A stretch of DNA of 36,846 bases. It comes from a virus. Shown in pieces: positions 14,784 through 20,873 of the stretch. The notes beneath the pieces were generated by a model, which worked only from the letters and a program-made list of their open reading frames with translations, had not been told where the DNA came from and made no database searches. Positions within the stretch are counted from its first letter, which is position 1; each line of letters opens with the position of its first letter. The stretch is from IMG/VR virus record IMGVR_UViG_3300031787_000390, positions 1 through 36,846 of that record; one strand, written 5' to 3'. The position numbers and the translations under genes were made by a program.

Positions 14784-14960
14784 TTATTCTGATTTAAAGG
14801 TTAATTCTTGTGCTTTTGCAATTTGTTCTGTTAAAAATTCAACTAATATTTCGGTTTCTGTTATTGAAATCCATGAACTCCAACCATCTCTCTCAATTTC
14901 AATTTCATTATCCGAATCAAGTTTATGGAATCTTATTCCTTTTACTAATATACTTTCCAT
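14784..14960 (-). CDS. 58-aa mini-gene with FKSE end
   Basis: Starts at the ATG of one junction repeat (14958-14960) and ends in the next (ELTFKSE, TAA at 14784-14786). The product starts MESILVKGIRFHKLDSDNE and has WSSWISITETEILVEFLTEQ. No known domain; a small alpha/beta protein. It is the last complete member of the junction-repeat array. Confidence 0.65.
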   Translation of the reverse strand: MESILVKGIRFHKLDSDNEIEIERDGWSSWISITETEILVEFLTEQIAKAQELTFKSE

Positions 14961-14961
14961 T

Positions 14962-15171
14962 CTATTCTGATTTAAAGGTTTCTAATCTGTTTACTATTTT
15001 TTCAACAACTTTTTTATCCATTCCAATATATCTAAATGTAATATCTACATCTTGAACATCATTTAAAAAGTCCTTTTGTTGTTGTTCTGTCATTCTAAAA
15101 AACATCCATCCATTTTCTTTGTTTCTAATTACCATCCAAAGCATTTTAATAAATAAAAATTTCTGTTTCAT
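14962..15171 (-). CDS. 69-aa mini-gene with FKSE end
   Basis: The start is the junction ATG at 15171. The open frame extends 19 codons further, but that part reads through the repeat (LNQNR) and is not coding. The protein begins MKQKFLFIKMLWMVIRNK and continues FRMTEQQQKDFLNDVQDVD to RLETFKSE. No recognised family. Confidence 0.65.
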   Translation of the reverse strand: MKQKFLFIKMLWMVIRNKENGWMFFRMTEQQQKDFLNDVQDVDITFRYIGMDKKVVEKIVNRLETFKSE

Positions 15172-15172
15172 T

Positions 15173-15373
15173 CTATTCTGATTTAAAGTAAACATGAAGG
15201 AGACTACCAATGTATTTTCCATCATCAAACTTAACGCGTGTTATTGTATCATTTTCTCTGTTACAATGCTTGAGTAAATTAACATCGGAACAATCATAAT
15301 CAAACCAAGATTCTTGTTTGATTTCTTTTTCAAATGTAACTTGTTCCTTAGTGTTTTTAATTATTTTTATCAT
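15173..15373 (-). CDS. 66-aa mini-gene with FKSE end
   Basis: Starts at the junction ATG at 15373 and ends YFKSE with TAG at 15173-15175. It is beta-rich and charged: MIKIIKNTKEQVTFEKEI, then SWFDYDCSDVNLLKHC, then ITRVKFDDGKYIGSLLHV. No recognised domain; unrelated in sequence to the neighbouring cassettes apart from the end. Confidence 0.65.
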   Translation of the reverse strand: MIKIIKNTKEQVTFEKEIKQESWFDYDCSDVNLLKHCNRENDTITRVKFDDGKYIGSLLHVYFKSE

Positions 15374-15374
15374 T

Positions 15375-15569
15375 CTATTCTGATTTAAAGGGTGAAATTC
15401 CTAATTCTATTTTTCCTTTGTGTTTTGACTTTTCTCCTGTAAAATGTACTAAAGAAACAGTTCCCCATACTTTTTTGCCGTTTCTTATAAAATACATTTT
15501 TGCACCTAAGTCTGGTTGTCCTAACTTGTTGTAAGTTTCGGAGTCAAAATATCTTTTTGCCATTGCCAT
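15375..15569 (-). CDS. 64-aa mini-gene with FKSE end
   Basis: Starts at 15569 (MAMAKRYFDSETYNKLG; a second Met two codons later is possible) and ends ISPFKSE. The middle has FIRNGKKVWGTVSLVHFTGE, a small beta-barrel-like pattern. No known family. The upstream junction is the most divergent copy of the repeat. Confidence 0.65.
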   Translation of the reverse strand: MAMAKRYFDSETYNKLGQPDLGAKMYFIRNGKKVWGTVSLVHFTGEKSKHKGKIELGISPFKSE

Positions 15570-15576
15570 TCCTATT

Positions 15577-15726
15577 CTATTTTGATTTAAAGGTTTTTAA
15601 TTTTCTCTTAGCAACTTCAATCTGTTTACGGAAATAATATCCATTTAGATTGTTGCTCTTTCTTTCACATATCTGCAATTCATAAAGACAGTGCATAATG
15701 TGGTTTTGTATTTTTACCAATTCCAT
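15577..15726 (-). CDS. 49-aa mini-gene with FKSK end
   Basis: Starts at the junction ATG 15724-15726 and stops at TAG 15577-15579. The product is a basic helix: MELVKIQNHIMHCLYELQIC, then NGYYFRKQIEVAKRKLK and TFKSK, with Lys in place of the usual final Glu. Both ends are set by the junction repeat, which supports it as real despite its size. Confidence 0.65.
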   Translation of the reverse strand: MELVKIQNHIMHCLYELQICERKSNNLNGYYFRKQIEVAKRKLKTFKSK

Positions 15727-15727
15727 T

Positions 15728-15931
15728 CTATTCTGATTTAAAGGTTTCGTTATAGTATTGTTTACATCTTTCTTCTGTTAATGGTATATCTTGTCCACCA
15801 TCCCAATAAGCATCCATTATCTGATTCTCAAACATTTTATCTGCTCTTTCAACTATATCTTCAGGAACTCCATAAGGAAAATATCCTTCATTCCATAGTT
15901 GTTGTACCAACCATTCTACTGCTGTTTTCAT
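15728..15931 (-). CDS. 67-aa mini-gene, YYNETFKSE family
   Basis: Starts at the junction ATG (15929-15931). The product begins MKTAVEWLVQQLWNEGYFP, has ERADKMFENQIMDAYWDGGQD, and ends CKQYYNETFKSE. I recall this AVEWLxxxL...QIxDAYxxG...YYNETFK pattern as common in Flavobacteriia phages and of unknown function. It shares its end with 15933-16208 and, more loosely, with the C-terminus of 16581-17225. Confidence 0.7.
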   Translation of the reverse strand: MKTAVEWLVQQLWNEGYFPYGVPEDIVERADKMFENQIMDAYWDGGQDIPLTEERCKQYYNETFKSE

Positions 15932-15932
15932 T

Positions 15933-16208
15933 CTATTCTGATTTAAAGGTTTCGTTGTAATAATCATCATTTTTAATGTCTAATGAAATGTAATAATCTG
16001 TCATTCCTTCAAATGGATATTCACCATTCCATCCTTCCGCTGAATTTTTGAAACCATCAAGTCTTGAATCTAATATCTGCTCTCTCTCCACCTCTAAAAA
16101 CTTACTAAACTCATTGACAAATGTTCTGCCCTTCTCAGTGTGTATGTCAAACAGTGATGGATGTAACTCCTCTAATCTTGCAAATGCTTGCTGTAACGCT
16201 GTTTTCAT
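15933..16208 (-). CDS. 91-aa first gene of the FKSE array
   Basis: Helical protein: MKTALQQAFARLEELHPSLF, then FLEVEREQILDSRLDGFKNS, ending DDYYNETFKSE, as in 15728-15931. It is the first array member to end with the repeat. Its own start lacks the junction sequence and instead follows an AACAAAGTAATATG-type leader, marking the upstream edge of the array. Confidence 0.7.
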   Translation of the reverse strand: MKTALQQAFARLEELHPSLFDIHTEKGRTFVNEFSKFLEVEREQILDSRLDGFKNSAEGWNGEYPFEGMTDYYISLDIKNDDYYNETFKSE

Positions 16209-16209
16209 A

Positions 16210-16584
16210 TTACTTTGTTTTTCTATATTCTATTTCTTTTTTAATTAAATCTATGTGCCAATCTGCACCACCATAATCAACTACTGCTTGAAGGTAATCA
16301 TCATCCATATCGCATATCGCAATCCACGATAACGGTTGTAATCCATCCTTACCTCTACTACCACGTACGGCATATCTCCGTACAATTTCAAAGTCATCAT
16401 CAGCATAGATGTCTATAGCTACTATTCTACTCATGCTCTTAGCACCATACCTTTGATAATCTAATCCACCATCTACCATAGCTTTGTTAGGACAATCACA
16501 GGTCTTATAGTCGTGCCTATGTCTGCTTACTATTGTCTCATTACATTCTAAGCATTTAACTGCATTATAAATTAACTGTCTCAT
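16210..16584 (-). CDS. Conserved phage protein with CxxC/CDC zinc-ribbon-like start
   Basis: 124 aa. The N-terminal half has VKCLECNETIVSRHRHDYKTCDC, a likely four-Cys metal site, followed by ALVDGGLDYQRYG-like sequence that recurs in many phage small proteins (I associate it with a DUF7695-type family, not certain). The C-terminal half is acidic (CDMDDDYLQAVVDYGGADWH). The ATG overlaps the stop of the upstream fusion gene (ATGA). Function unknown. Confidence 0.6.
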   Translation of the reverse strand: MRQLIYNAVKCLECNETIVSRHRHDYKTCDCPNKAMVDGGLDYQRYGAKSMSRIVAIDIYADDDFEIVRRYAVRGSRGKDGLQPLSWIAICDMDDDYLQAVVDYGGADWHIDLIKKEIEYRKTK

Positions 16585-17225
16585 TGTTTAAATGTTTTAT
16601 TGAAATAACCTTCACCATTACCATACTCGTGACTCATAAATCTACCATAGAAGAAAGCATCTATAATCTGTTGCTTAAACATTTCTTTTGCTTTTTCTTT
16701 AGCTAGGTATCTATCAAACTCATTAGATAAATCTTTATCCTCATACTGCTCAATGATATAATCAATAGATGTATTTTCTTTTGTTTCCATCTTGAATGAT
16801 TGTTTAATGTAGTGAGATAAAGTATCTACAAAATTTTCTTCTTCATCTTCTATTCTATTATCTTTTAGTTTCTGGAGGTACAATACAGCATCCATAAGTT
16901 CTTCTTGAAGATGTTTAAAGAAGTTATCTATATTATTTTCTTGAAGGGTAGTACCGTACTTTCTCATTCCTGTTTGGCTACGTTCATCAAATAATTCTTT
17001 TACTTGTTCAACGATAGGATCTGTTGTGGATAGTGAACGAGGTTCTCCTTCCACGAAATAAGTTGAAGAGTAGTATGAATAAGCTCCTAAGTCATCAAGG
17101 ATATAATAGGTTATTGGCCCGCCATTACCATAGGAATAAGTATAGTCAGCAGGATAATATCTACCGATAGTTAATCTATTCTCCAATCCTTTGTTGTCAA
17201 TACATTTTAAAACTTTCTTTTCCAT
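16581..17225 (-). CDS. Three-part protein: N-terminal beta domain, MazG-like core, TFK-type tail
   Basis: 214 aa. Residues 1-70 are beta-rich (KCIDNKGLENRLTIGRYY, with many Tyr). Residues about 71-125 (ELFDERSQTGMRKYGTTLQ, then FKHLQEELMDAVLYLQKL) resemble phage NTP-pyrophosphohydrolase-like proteins (MazG superfamily). The last 50 residues (AKEMFKQQIIDAFFYGRF...GYFNKTFKQ) resemble the YYNETFKSE-family protein at 15728-15931. It looks like a fusion of modules that occur separately elsewhere in the window. Enzyme activity is uncertain because the metal-binding Glu set is incomplete by eye. Confidence 0.6.
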   Translation of the reverse strand: MEKKVLKCIDNKGLENRLTIGRYYPADYTYSYGNGGPITYYILDDLGAYSYYSSTYFVEGEPRSLSTTDPIVEQVKELFDERSQTGMRKYGTTLQENNIDNFFKHLQEELMDAVLYLQKLKDNRIEDEEENFVDTLSHYIKQSFKMETKENTSIDYIIEQYEDKDLSNEFDRYLAKEKAKEMFKQQIIDAFFYGRFMSHEYGNGEGYFNKTFKQ

Positions 17226-17236
17226 TTGTTTAATTA

Positions 17237-17320
17237 TTAATCGTTATTATACTCATTTACTAATCTAAAGGCTATCACTAGTATTGCTACTGCGAATGTT
17301 ATCATTGCTAATTCTTTCAT
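17237..17320 (-). CDS. 27-aa single-TM peptide
   Basis: The ATG at 17320 overlaps the upstream stop (ATGA); the frame stops at 17237-17239. The product MKELAMITFAVAILVIAFRL plus VNEYNND is one membrane helix with a polar end. The exact coupling argues for a real gene. Role unknown. Confidence 0.5.
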   Translation of the reverse strand: MKELAMITFAVAILVIAFRLVNEYNND

Positions 17321-17568
17321 AATTCTTCTAATTCTTTAAGTTTATTATCTAATAAATCAGCTATTGATTTGAGTTCCTTTTTAAGGACATCATTTATTAA
17401 TAGCATATCATGCAAATATACTTCTTGTTTAAATCCTTCTTTATGTTTATATTCTATGCGACAATCTTTTATACTAGAAGTAATTGCTTGTTCTATATTT
17501 TCTTTTTTATAAGTCAATTCATTTATTGAAATAACTAAGTCTTTTGCTTTTTTAAATTTAGGTGTCAT
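17317..17568 (-). CDS. Coiled-coil hypothetical protein
   Basis: 83 aa with long charged helices (FKKAKDLVISINELTYKKEN, and LKKELKSIADLLDNKLKELEEL at the end). No known family. Coupled downstream to a tiny membrane peptide by ATGA. Confidence 0.5.
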   Translation of the reverse strand: MTPKFKKAKDLVISINELTYKKENIEQAITSSIKDCRIEYKHKEGFKQEVYLHDMLLINDVLKKELKSIADLLDNKLKELEEL

Positions 17569-17583
17569 ATTCTTTTTTTTTTT

Positions 17584-17823
17584 TTAATCTTTCCAAAATT
17601 CATCATAAAAAACTTCATCAAAGTAATCCGCATCTTCCATTTGAGCTACATGATCTTGAGCTATCTCTCCACGTAATTCAAACTTAGGTTTAGCTTTTTC
17701 TTTTTGTTCTAATGCTTCGACTCTTCTTAGAATCATCTTTAGCGTATTCCTAAGATGTTGAAGATCCATCTCGTCAACATTAATCTTTTGACCATTCTTC
17801 ATAGTCCAGTAGTATTCTCTCAT
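17584..17823 (-). CDS. Conserved small phage protein (YWTMKNGQKI family)
   Basis: 79 aa. The pattern REYYWTMKNGQKINVDEMD, then LQHLRNTLKMILRR, recurs in many Bacteroidota phage genomes as I recall, usually annotated hypothetical. The C-terminus is acidic and aromatic (DADYFDEVFYDEFWKD). It overlaps the replisome-organiser-like gene upstream (ATGA), so the two are probably translated together. Confidence 0.6.
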   Translation of the reverse strand: MREYYWTMKNGQKINVDEMDLQHLRNTLKMILRRVEALEQKEKAKPKFELRGEIAQDHVAQMEDADYFDEVFYDEFWKD

Positions 17824-18392
17824 ATTAAATTTTTACATTTGTCCAACATCTCTGATATATTATTTCTATTTTCTTCCGAATAATGGAAGAACTCAAACTG
17901 TAAATAGTAAGCGACAGATTCAAAAGCTTTTTCTCTATTTAGATTTCTTTCTTCTATTGCTTTTTCTATTTTATTTATAAATTCTTCTTTACTTATTAAT
18001 ACTTTATTATTTATATTATTTATTATTTCTTTATTATTTATATTTTCTATTTTATTATTTATTATTTGGTTGGAGGGATGCTTCAAGGGTAGTTCAACCA
18101 CCCCTTCAAGGGACCCTTCAAGGGTTTGATTGTTATTTAATTGATTTTCAATACGTTTCAAACCACCTTTTTCACCAAGTTGTTTTGAATTGATAACAAA
18201 GTCCATTGTCTTTTTATAATTATTGAAATATTTTTTTACGATTTTAGTTTTTATTGGAACTAAATTGCCCTGATAATATTCAGAAACTGCAAAAAGCCAT
18301 TGGATATAATGCTTTTCATTTTCAAAAAATTGTTTTGCTAATTGCATATCTTCAAAGGTAATCTTGAAGAAATCTTTTTTTTCCTTTTTCAT
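17820..18392 (-). CDS. Replisome-organiser / replication initiator-like protein
   Basis: 190 aa from the ATG at 18392; the open frame reaches a TTG at 18431 that I did not use. The N-terminal 85 residues (DFFKITFEDMQLAKQFFEN, then QGNLVPIKTKIVKKYFNNYK) look like the winged-helix part of phage initiators. The middle has repeated LEG motifs (TLEGSLEGVVELPL) and an Asn/Ile-rich linker (NNKIENINNKEIINN). The C-terminal helix bundle could bind the helicase. The DNA encoding the linker holds spaced iterons and a pure AT tract, as in lambda O, where the origin lies inside the initiator gene. Initiator role inferred. Confidence 0.6.
   Translation of the reverse strand: MKKEKKDFFKITFEDMQLAKQFFENEKHYIQWLFAVSEYYQGNLVPIKTKIVKKYFNNYKKTMDFVINSKQLGEKGGLKRIENQLNNNQTLEGSLEGVVELPLKHPSNQIINNKIENINNKEIINNINNKVLISKEEFINKIEKAIEERNLNREKAFESVAYYLQFEFFHYSEENRNNISEMLDKCKNLI
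17993..18126. other. Candidate replication origin: iterons plus AT-rich tract inside the initiator gene
   Basis: Four TTCAA cores stand at 18082, 18093, 18105 and 18117, spaced 11, 12 and 12 bp. Three of them lie in CTTCAAGGG (18081-18089, 18104-18112, 18116-18124), a near-palindrome when preceded by CC. Directly to the left, 17993-18067 holds about 75 bp with no G and only three C. Helically phased iterons beside an AT-rich unwinding tract is the lambda-O-type origin layout. Confidence 0.5.
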
Positions 18393-18535
18393 GTGGTCGT
18401 TATTTATAAACTCCCTGTATGATAGCCACAACCACGAGGCGTTTCAATACAAGGAGTCTTTGTTATACAAAAAAAATGTATTTTTAATTTTAGATATGGT
18501 TGTTACTTAACCACAAATATACGAAATAAATTTAA
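18393..18535 (-). promoter_or_regulatory. Intergenic leader with hairpin and -7-like box
   Basis: About 140 bp without a gene before the initiator-like gene. It contains an ATACA/TGTAT hairpin with an A7 loop (18465-18481), a TGGTT...AACCA inverted repeat (18498-18514) and, on the minus strand, TATATTTG (18521-18514), which fits the -7 box but has no TTG at the right distance. It probably holds the control region of the initiator gene. Confidence 0.4.
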
Positions 18536-18958
18536 TTAATTAACAGATGAATAATATTTCTCAGCTACTTCGGGGAAAGAATCTCTAGCCATAATACTAC
18601 TATACTCTAATTTAATATCTATACCTACACCTGATACATTGAATATTCTTATGTGTCCATCGGTGAATATGGTAGTTCCTGGTGCGTAGTCTATGTAGAA
18701 AGCTTTCTTACTATTGTATCTTATACTCTTAAAGTCTGGTAAGGGATCACCCATTAGTACGGAGTTAAGGACCTCACTCCAGAACTCAAAGCCTTCTGGC
18801 GATTCATCCCAATCGAATAGAGATAGTAACTCAACTTCTAAAGACTCAGCATCTTCATTAAGTTCTGCCTTATCTCTAACGTTTTTAATTACTGCATCTA
18901 CATATTTCTTTGGTAGGTTTTGCTTCAGTAGGTCTATTACTTTCATATCGTAAATCAT
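18536..18958 (-). CDS. Hypothetical protein
   Basis: 140 aa, mixed alpha/beta, acidic. A recognisable stretch is LLSLFDWDESPEGFEFWSEVL, seen in small phage proteins, with YIDYAPGTTIFTDGHIRIF after it. No domain is assigned. Met at 18946 is an alternative start. It is separated from the initiator-like gene by the only sizeable gap in this part of the block. Confidence 0.55.
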   Translation of the reverse strand: MIYDMKVIDLLKQNLPKKYVDAVIKNVRDKAELNEDAESLEVELLSLFDWDESPEGFEFWSEVLNSVLMGDPLPDFKSIRYNSKKAFYIDYAPGTTIFTDGHIRIFNVSGVGIDIKLEYSSIMARDSFPEVAEKYYSSVN

Positions 18959-18988
18959 ATATGCTAATTTAGTTAAAATATTAATTGT

Positions 18989-19114
18989 CTAGAATAAAAA
19001 TGATAAAGAGTCTAGCGCTATGTCTAGGAATGTCATTGCAAATACTATGAAGTAAACAATACCAAATAAACAATATATTATTAGACTAATTGTTGTTGCT
19101 AAATCTTTCATCAT
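18989..19114 (-). CDS. 41-aa two-segment membrane peptide (twin 1)
   Basis: Starts at an ATGATG overlapping the upstream stop and ends at TAG 18989-18991. The product MMKDLATTISLIIYCLFGIV then YFIVFAMTFLDIALDSLSFLF is mostly membrane helix. It matches the next gene upstream in length (41 aa), topology and end pattern, so the two look like tandem paralogues. Confidence 0.55.
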   Translation of the reverse strand: MMKDLATTISLIIYCLFGIVYFIVFAMTFLDIALDSLSFLF

Positions 19115-19236
19115 TTAAACATTAAGGTTATTGAATCTATTGCTGAGTAAAACATCATAAAGAATATTGTACCCACATAGAATAGATTGAATATCCAAGA
19201 TACAAGTATTACAAACCATACGCCTTTTTCTACCAT
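19111..19236 (-). CDS. 41-aa membrane peptide (twin 2)
   Basis: Product MVEKGVWFVILVSWIFNLFY then VGTIFFMMFYSAIDSITLMFK. The stop TGA (19111-19113) overlaps the next start (AAATGATG). The aligned ends (AxxFLDIALDSLSFLF against FMMFYSAIDSITLMF) suggest duplication with twin 1. Possibly a hetero-oligomeric membrane complex; function unknown. Confidence 0.55.
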   Translation of the reverse strand: MVEKGVWFVILVSWIFNLFYVGTIFFMMFYSAIDSITLMFK

Positions 19237-19237
19237 A

Positions 19238-19393
19238 TTATTTAATTGTATTTAGTTTCATTACATACAGTAAGTCTTTGTTACCGTAAGTATTGGTAAA
19301 CTTCTGCATAGCACCTAAGTAAGATGCTGATTTAATGTTAACGCCTGTGCATAGTTCCTCGCCTATGACATAGCAAAAGTGATATGTATTCAT
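19238..19393 (-). CDS. 51-aa hypothetical protein
   Basis: Starts at the ATG 19391-19393 and stops at 19238-19240. The product is MNTYHFCYVIGEELCTGVN, then IKSASYLGAMQKFTNTYGN, then LLYVMKLNTIK. It resembles the 51-aa protein at 22889-23044 in length and layout (aromatic start, Cys, central helix). It follows an AAATAATATG-type leader. Confidence 0.5.
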   Translation of the reverse strand: MNTYHFCYVIGEELCTGVNIKSASYLGAMQKFTNTYGNKDLLYVMKLNTIK

Positions 19394-19408
19394 ATTATTT
19401 ATTATTTA

Positions 19409-19729
19409 TTAATCAAAATCTAAGTATTTATCTTCGTGGTAATTATCTAATCCTAGATACCCAGAACTTTCATTGACATCCATCTCTATTCTTTCTGATA
19501 GAATCTCTTGTACATGTGTGGATGGACAGCTATAAAAGTTACCAGTATCTTTATCGTAGGTGTATATAGCATCGAAGCTAACAGTAATCTTGAACCATTC
19601 ATCAATGCATGACTCAACATACCAGGTGAAGTCTAGGGTTATCATTGAATCCTCTGTTTCTTCTTCGATGAAGCCTGTCTTATCTGCTTGTAGATGTATA
19701 TCTACTTTCTCCCAATCTATGTCATTCAT
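19409..19729 (-). CDS. Hypothetical acidic protein
   Basis: 106 aa, strongly acidic and beta-prone (EETEDSMITLDFTWYVESC, then EWFKITVSFDAIYTYDKDTG). No known family. Acidic small phage proteins are often inhibitors or DNA mimics, which is only a possibility here. The start overlaps the upstream stop by ATGA. Confidence 0.5.
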   Translation of the reverse strand: MNDIDWEKVDIHLQADKTGFIEEETEDSMITLDFTWYVESCIDEWFKITVSFDAIYTYDKDTGNFYSCPSTHVQEILSERIEMDVNESSGYLGLDNYHEDKYLDFD

Positions 19730-19881
19730 GATGCGTGGTATTCGTTAACGTAATATTCTAGTATATCCCCTACTCTATCTAGGAGTTGTTCTTCTGATTC
19801 TTTAGCCATCTCAATGATGTCGCTTGCCTCAAATCCATCTTGAGTATAAGACAAGATTAAGTTAATTAGTTTCTCTCTCAT
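19726..19881 (-). CDS. 51-aa helical hypothetical protein
   Basis: Starts at 19879-19881 (ATG after an AAATTAAATAAC leader) and stops at 19726-19728. The product is MREKLINLILSYTQDGFEAS, then DIIEMAKESEEQLLDRVGDI, then LEYYVNEYHAS. An HTH-like bend is possible (DGFEASDIIEMAKES) but unproven. Coupled by ATGA to the next gene. Confidence 0.5.
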   Translation of the reverse strand: MREKLINLILSYTQDGFEASDIIEMAKESEEQLLDRVGDILEYYVNEYHAS

Positions 19882-19891
19882 GTTATTTAAT

Positions 19892-20122
19892 TTAATTGTT
19901 TATATGTTCCCATCCTTCTAACTCTTCTAGCTTTACGCTAATAGGTCTTAACCCATACGGATCAGCATCTAGGTAATAGTCGAATGTATATCCTATATTC
20001 TCTAACTCATTTACTAACCTATCTAATTCTAGGTACGTGTTAGGCTTATCTTCATCAAATGTTTCAAGTATTTCTTGTACTTCTGATGGTATTAATTCTG
20101 GTGTTTCAAATAAATCTTTCAT
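19892..20122 (-). CDS. Hypothetical acidic protein
   Basis: 76-aa acidic helical protein (FETPELIPSEVQEILETFDED, then YLELDRLVNELENIGYTFDYYL). Many phage small proteins carry a similar LExLxxxGYTFDYxLDxxPY pattern. No function known. It follows an AAATTAAATAATATG leader like several neighbours. Confidence 0.5.
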   Translation of the reverse strand: MKDLFETPELIPSEVQEILETFDEDKPNTYLELDRLVNELENIGYTFDYYLDADPYGLRPISVKLEELEGWEHINN

Positions 20123-20132
20123 ATTATTTAAT

Positions 20133-20276
20133 TTAAAATTCTACTTCAAAGTTTAACTTTCTACATCTACTTTCAATAGCTTTCTTGCTAGTGTTCTTTA
20201 TACCTAACCATTCTGCTAATTGTTTTTGATTGTCAAACCATCTGTTTGTACTTAATCCAATTTTTATTCTTATCAT
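20133..20276 (-). CDS. 47-aa HTH/NUMOD-like small protein
   Basis: Product MIRIKIGLSTNRWFDNQKQL, then AEWLGIKNTSKKAIESRCRK, then LNFEVEF. The middle resembles the C-terminal DNA-binding repeat of the HNH protein at 2197-2793 (EWADFIGVNIRTLASRCR): both show EW, a Gly turn and SRCR. It may be a free-standing HTH. Start at 20274-20276 after an AAATTAAGTAATATG leader. Confidence 0.5.
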   Translation of the reverse strand: MIRIKIGLSTNRWFDNQKQLAEWLGIKNTSKKAIESRCRKLNFEVEF

Positions 20277-20286
20277 ATTACTTAAT

Positions 20287-20439
20287 TTAATACTCTAACT
20301 CTAGTAATTTCATTGCCTCTAATAGGTCAATTATCTCTTCTCTACGGTACTTTGATAAGTTCTTTAATAGATTATCTACCTTATGTTGTTTTCCTTGCTC
20401 TATGAAGCTAATAATAGCATCAAATATTTTATCATTCAT
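20287..20439 (-). CDS. 50-aa helical hypothetical protein
   Basis: Product MNDKIFDAIISFIEQGKQHK, then VDNLLKNLSKYRREEIIDLL, then EAMKLLELEY. It overlaps the upstream gene by 8 nt. A short two-helix protein with no known family. Confidence 0.5.
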   Translation of the reverse strand: MNDKIFDAIISFIEQGKQHKVDNLLKNLSKYRREEIIDLLEAMKLLELEY

Positions 20440-20659
20440 GGCTTATGTTTTTATATTCTTTGTACATTAATAATTCATCGTATATAGATTCGTTTATGGT
20501 TTCGTATATATAATCTTTATGGATAGAGTTATGTAGTATCTCTAACTTTGCTTCATCGCTTAAGTCATCATCATCTACGTCATCAATATGCCAAAGAAAG
20601 GTGACATAATAACCTGCATCACGTAATGTTTGTAATGCTTCATCTACTTTTTTACTCAT
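20432..20659 (-). CDS. Conserved small phage protein (ALQTLRDAGYYV family)
   Basis: 75 aa. The pattern KVDEALQTLRDAGYYVTFLW, then HIDDVDDD, then a helical part ending in YKEYKNISHE is frequent in Bacteroidota phages and bacteria by my recollection, always uncharacterised. Acidic. It sits in a run of similar small early-type genes. Confidence 0.6.
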   Translation of the reverse strand: MSKKVDEALQTLRDAGYYVTFLWHIDDVDDDDLSDEAKLEILHNSIHKDYIYETINESIYDELLMYKEYKNISHE

Positions 20660-20669
20660 AACTTTATTT

Positions 20670-20873
20670 TTAAATTGAACATTTATTTATTTCTCCTAGA
20701 TAGTAGTCATACCAATCATTGAATCTATCTTGTATCTCTTCTGTATAGAAGTATCCTTCTTCTGTTATTTGGAACATATCATCTTCATTATTGATAATAT
20801 CTCCTGATTCTTGAAAGGTTCTTGTATGAGCCAACTCACAAGCTAACTCAATCACGTTAATTGTTTTTTCCAT
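20670..20873 (-). CDS. Conserved small phage protein
   Basis: 67 aa. The pattern INVIELACELAHTRTFQES, then MFQITEEGYFYTEEIQDRFN, then WYDYYLGEI is a common uncharacterised phage family. Acidic and helical. Confidence 0.55.
   Translation of the reverse strand: MEKTINVIELACELAHTRTFQESGDIINNEDDMFQITEEGYFYTEEIQDRFNDWYDYYLGEINKCSI

Larger units (their letters stand above)
14780..15950 (-). repeat. Array of seven FKSE stop-start junction repeats
   Basis: On the minus strand the unit is TTTAAATCAGAATAGAATG, usually preceded by CC: the last codons Phe-Lys-Ser-Glu, a TAG stop and the next ATG. Copies (plus-strand spans) are 14780-14800 (TAA stop, variant spacing), 14958-14979, 15169-15187, 15371-15391, 15567-15593 (SK end and 4 extra bases), 15724-15745 and 15929-15950. 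Spacing is about 150-210 bp, one small gene between each pair. The gene bodies between junctions do not resemble each other in DNA except at their 3' ends, so the repeat is a property of the junction. Confidence 0.85.

Noticed and set aside
14972-15228. Longer N-termini of mini-genes (starts upstream of the junction box, also at 15970)
   Set aside because: The extra residues are the junction repeat read out of frame (LNQNR) and the end of the upstream gene.
14780-15950. CRISPR-like spacing of seven short repeats
   Set aside because: Spacers are 150-210 bp, carry open reading frames, and the repeats encode stop-start junctions. No cas gene is present.
18393-18431. Longer start of the initiator-like gene
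   Set aside because: It depends on a TTG; the ATG at 18392 fits the family start better.
19726-20439. Toxin-antitoxin pair among adjacent small genes
   Set aside because: No toxin or antitoxin motif is visible; many similar pairs exist here simply because genes overlap.
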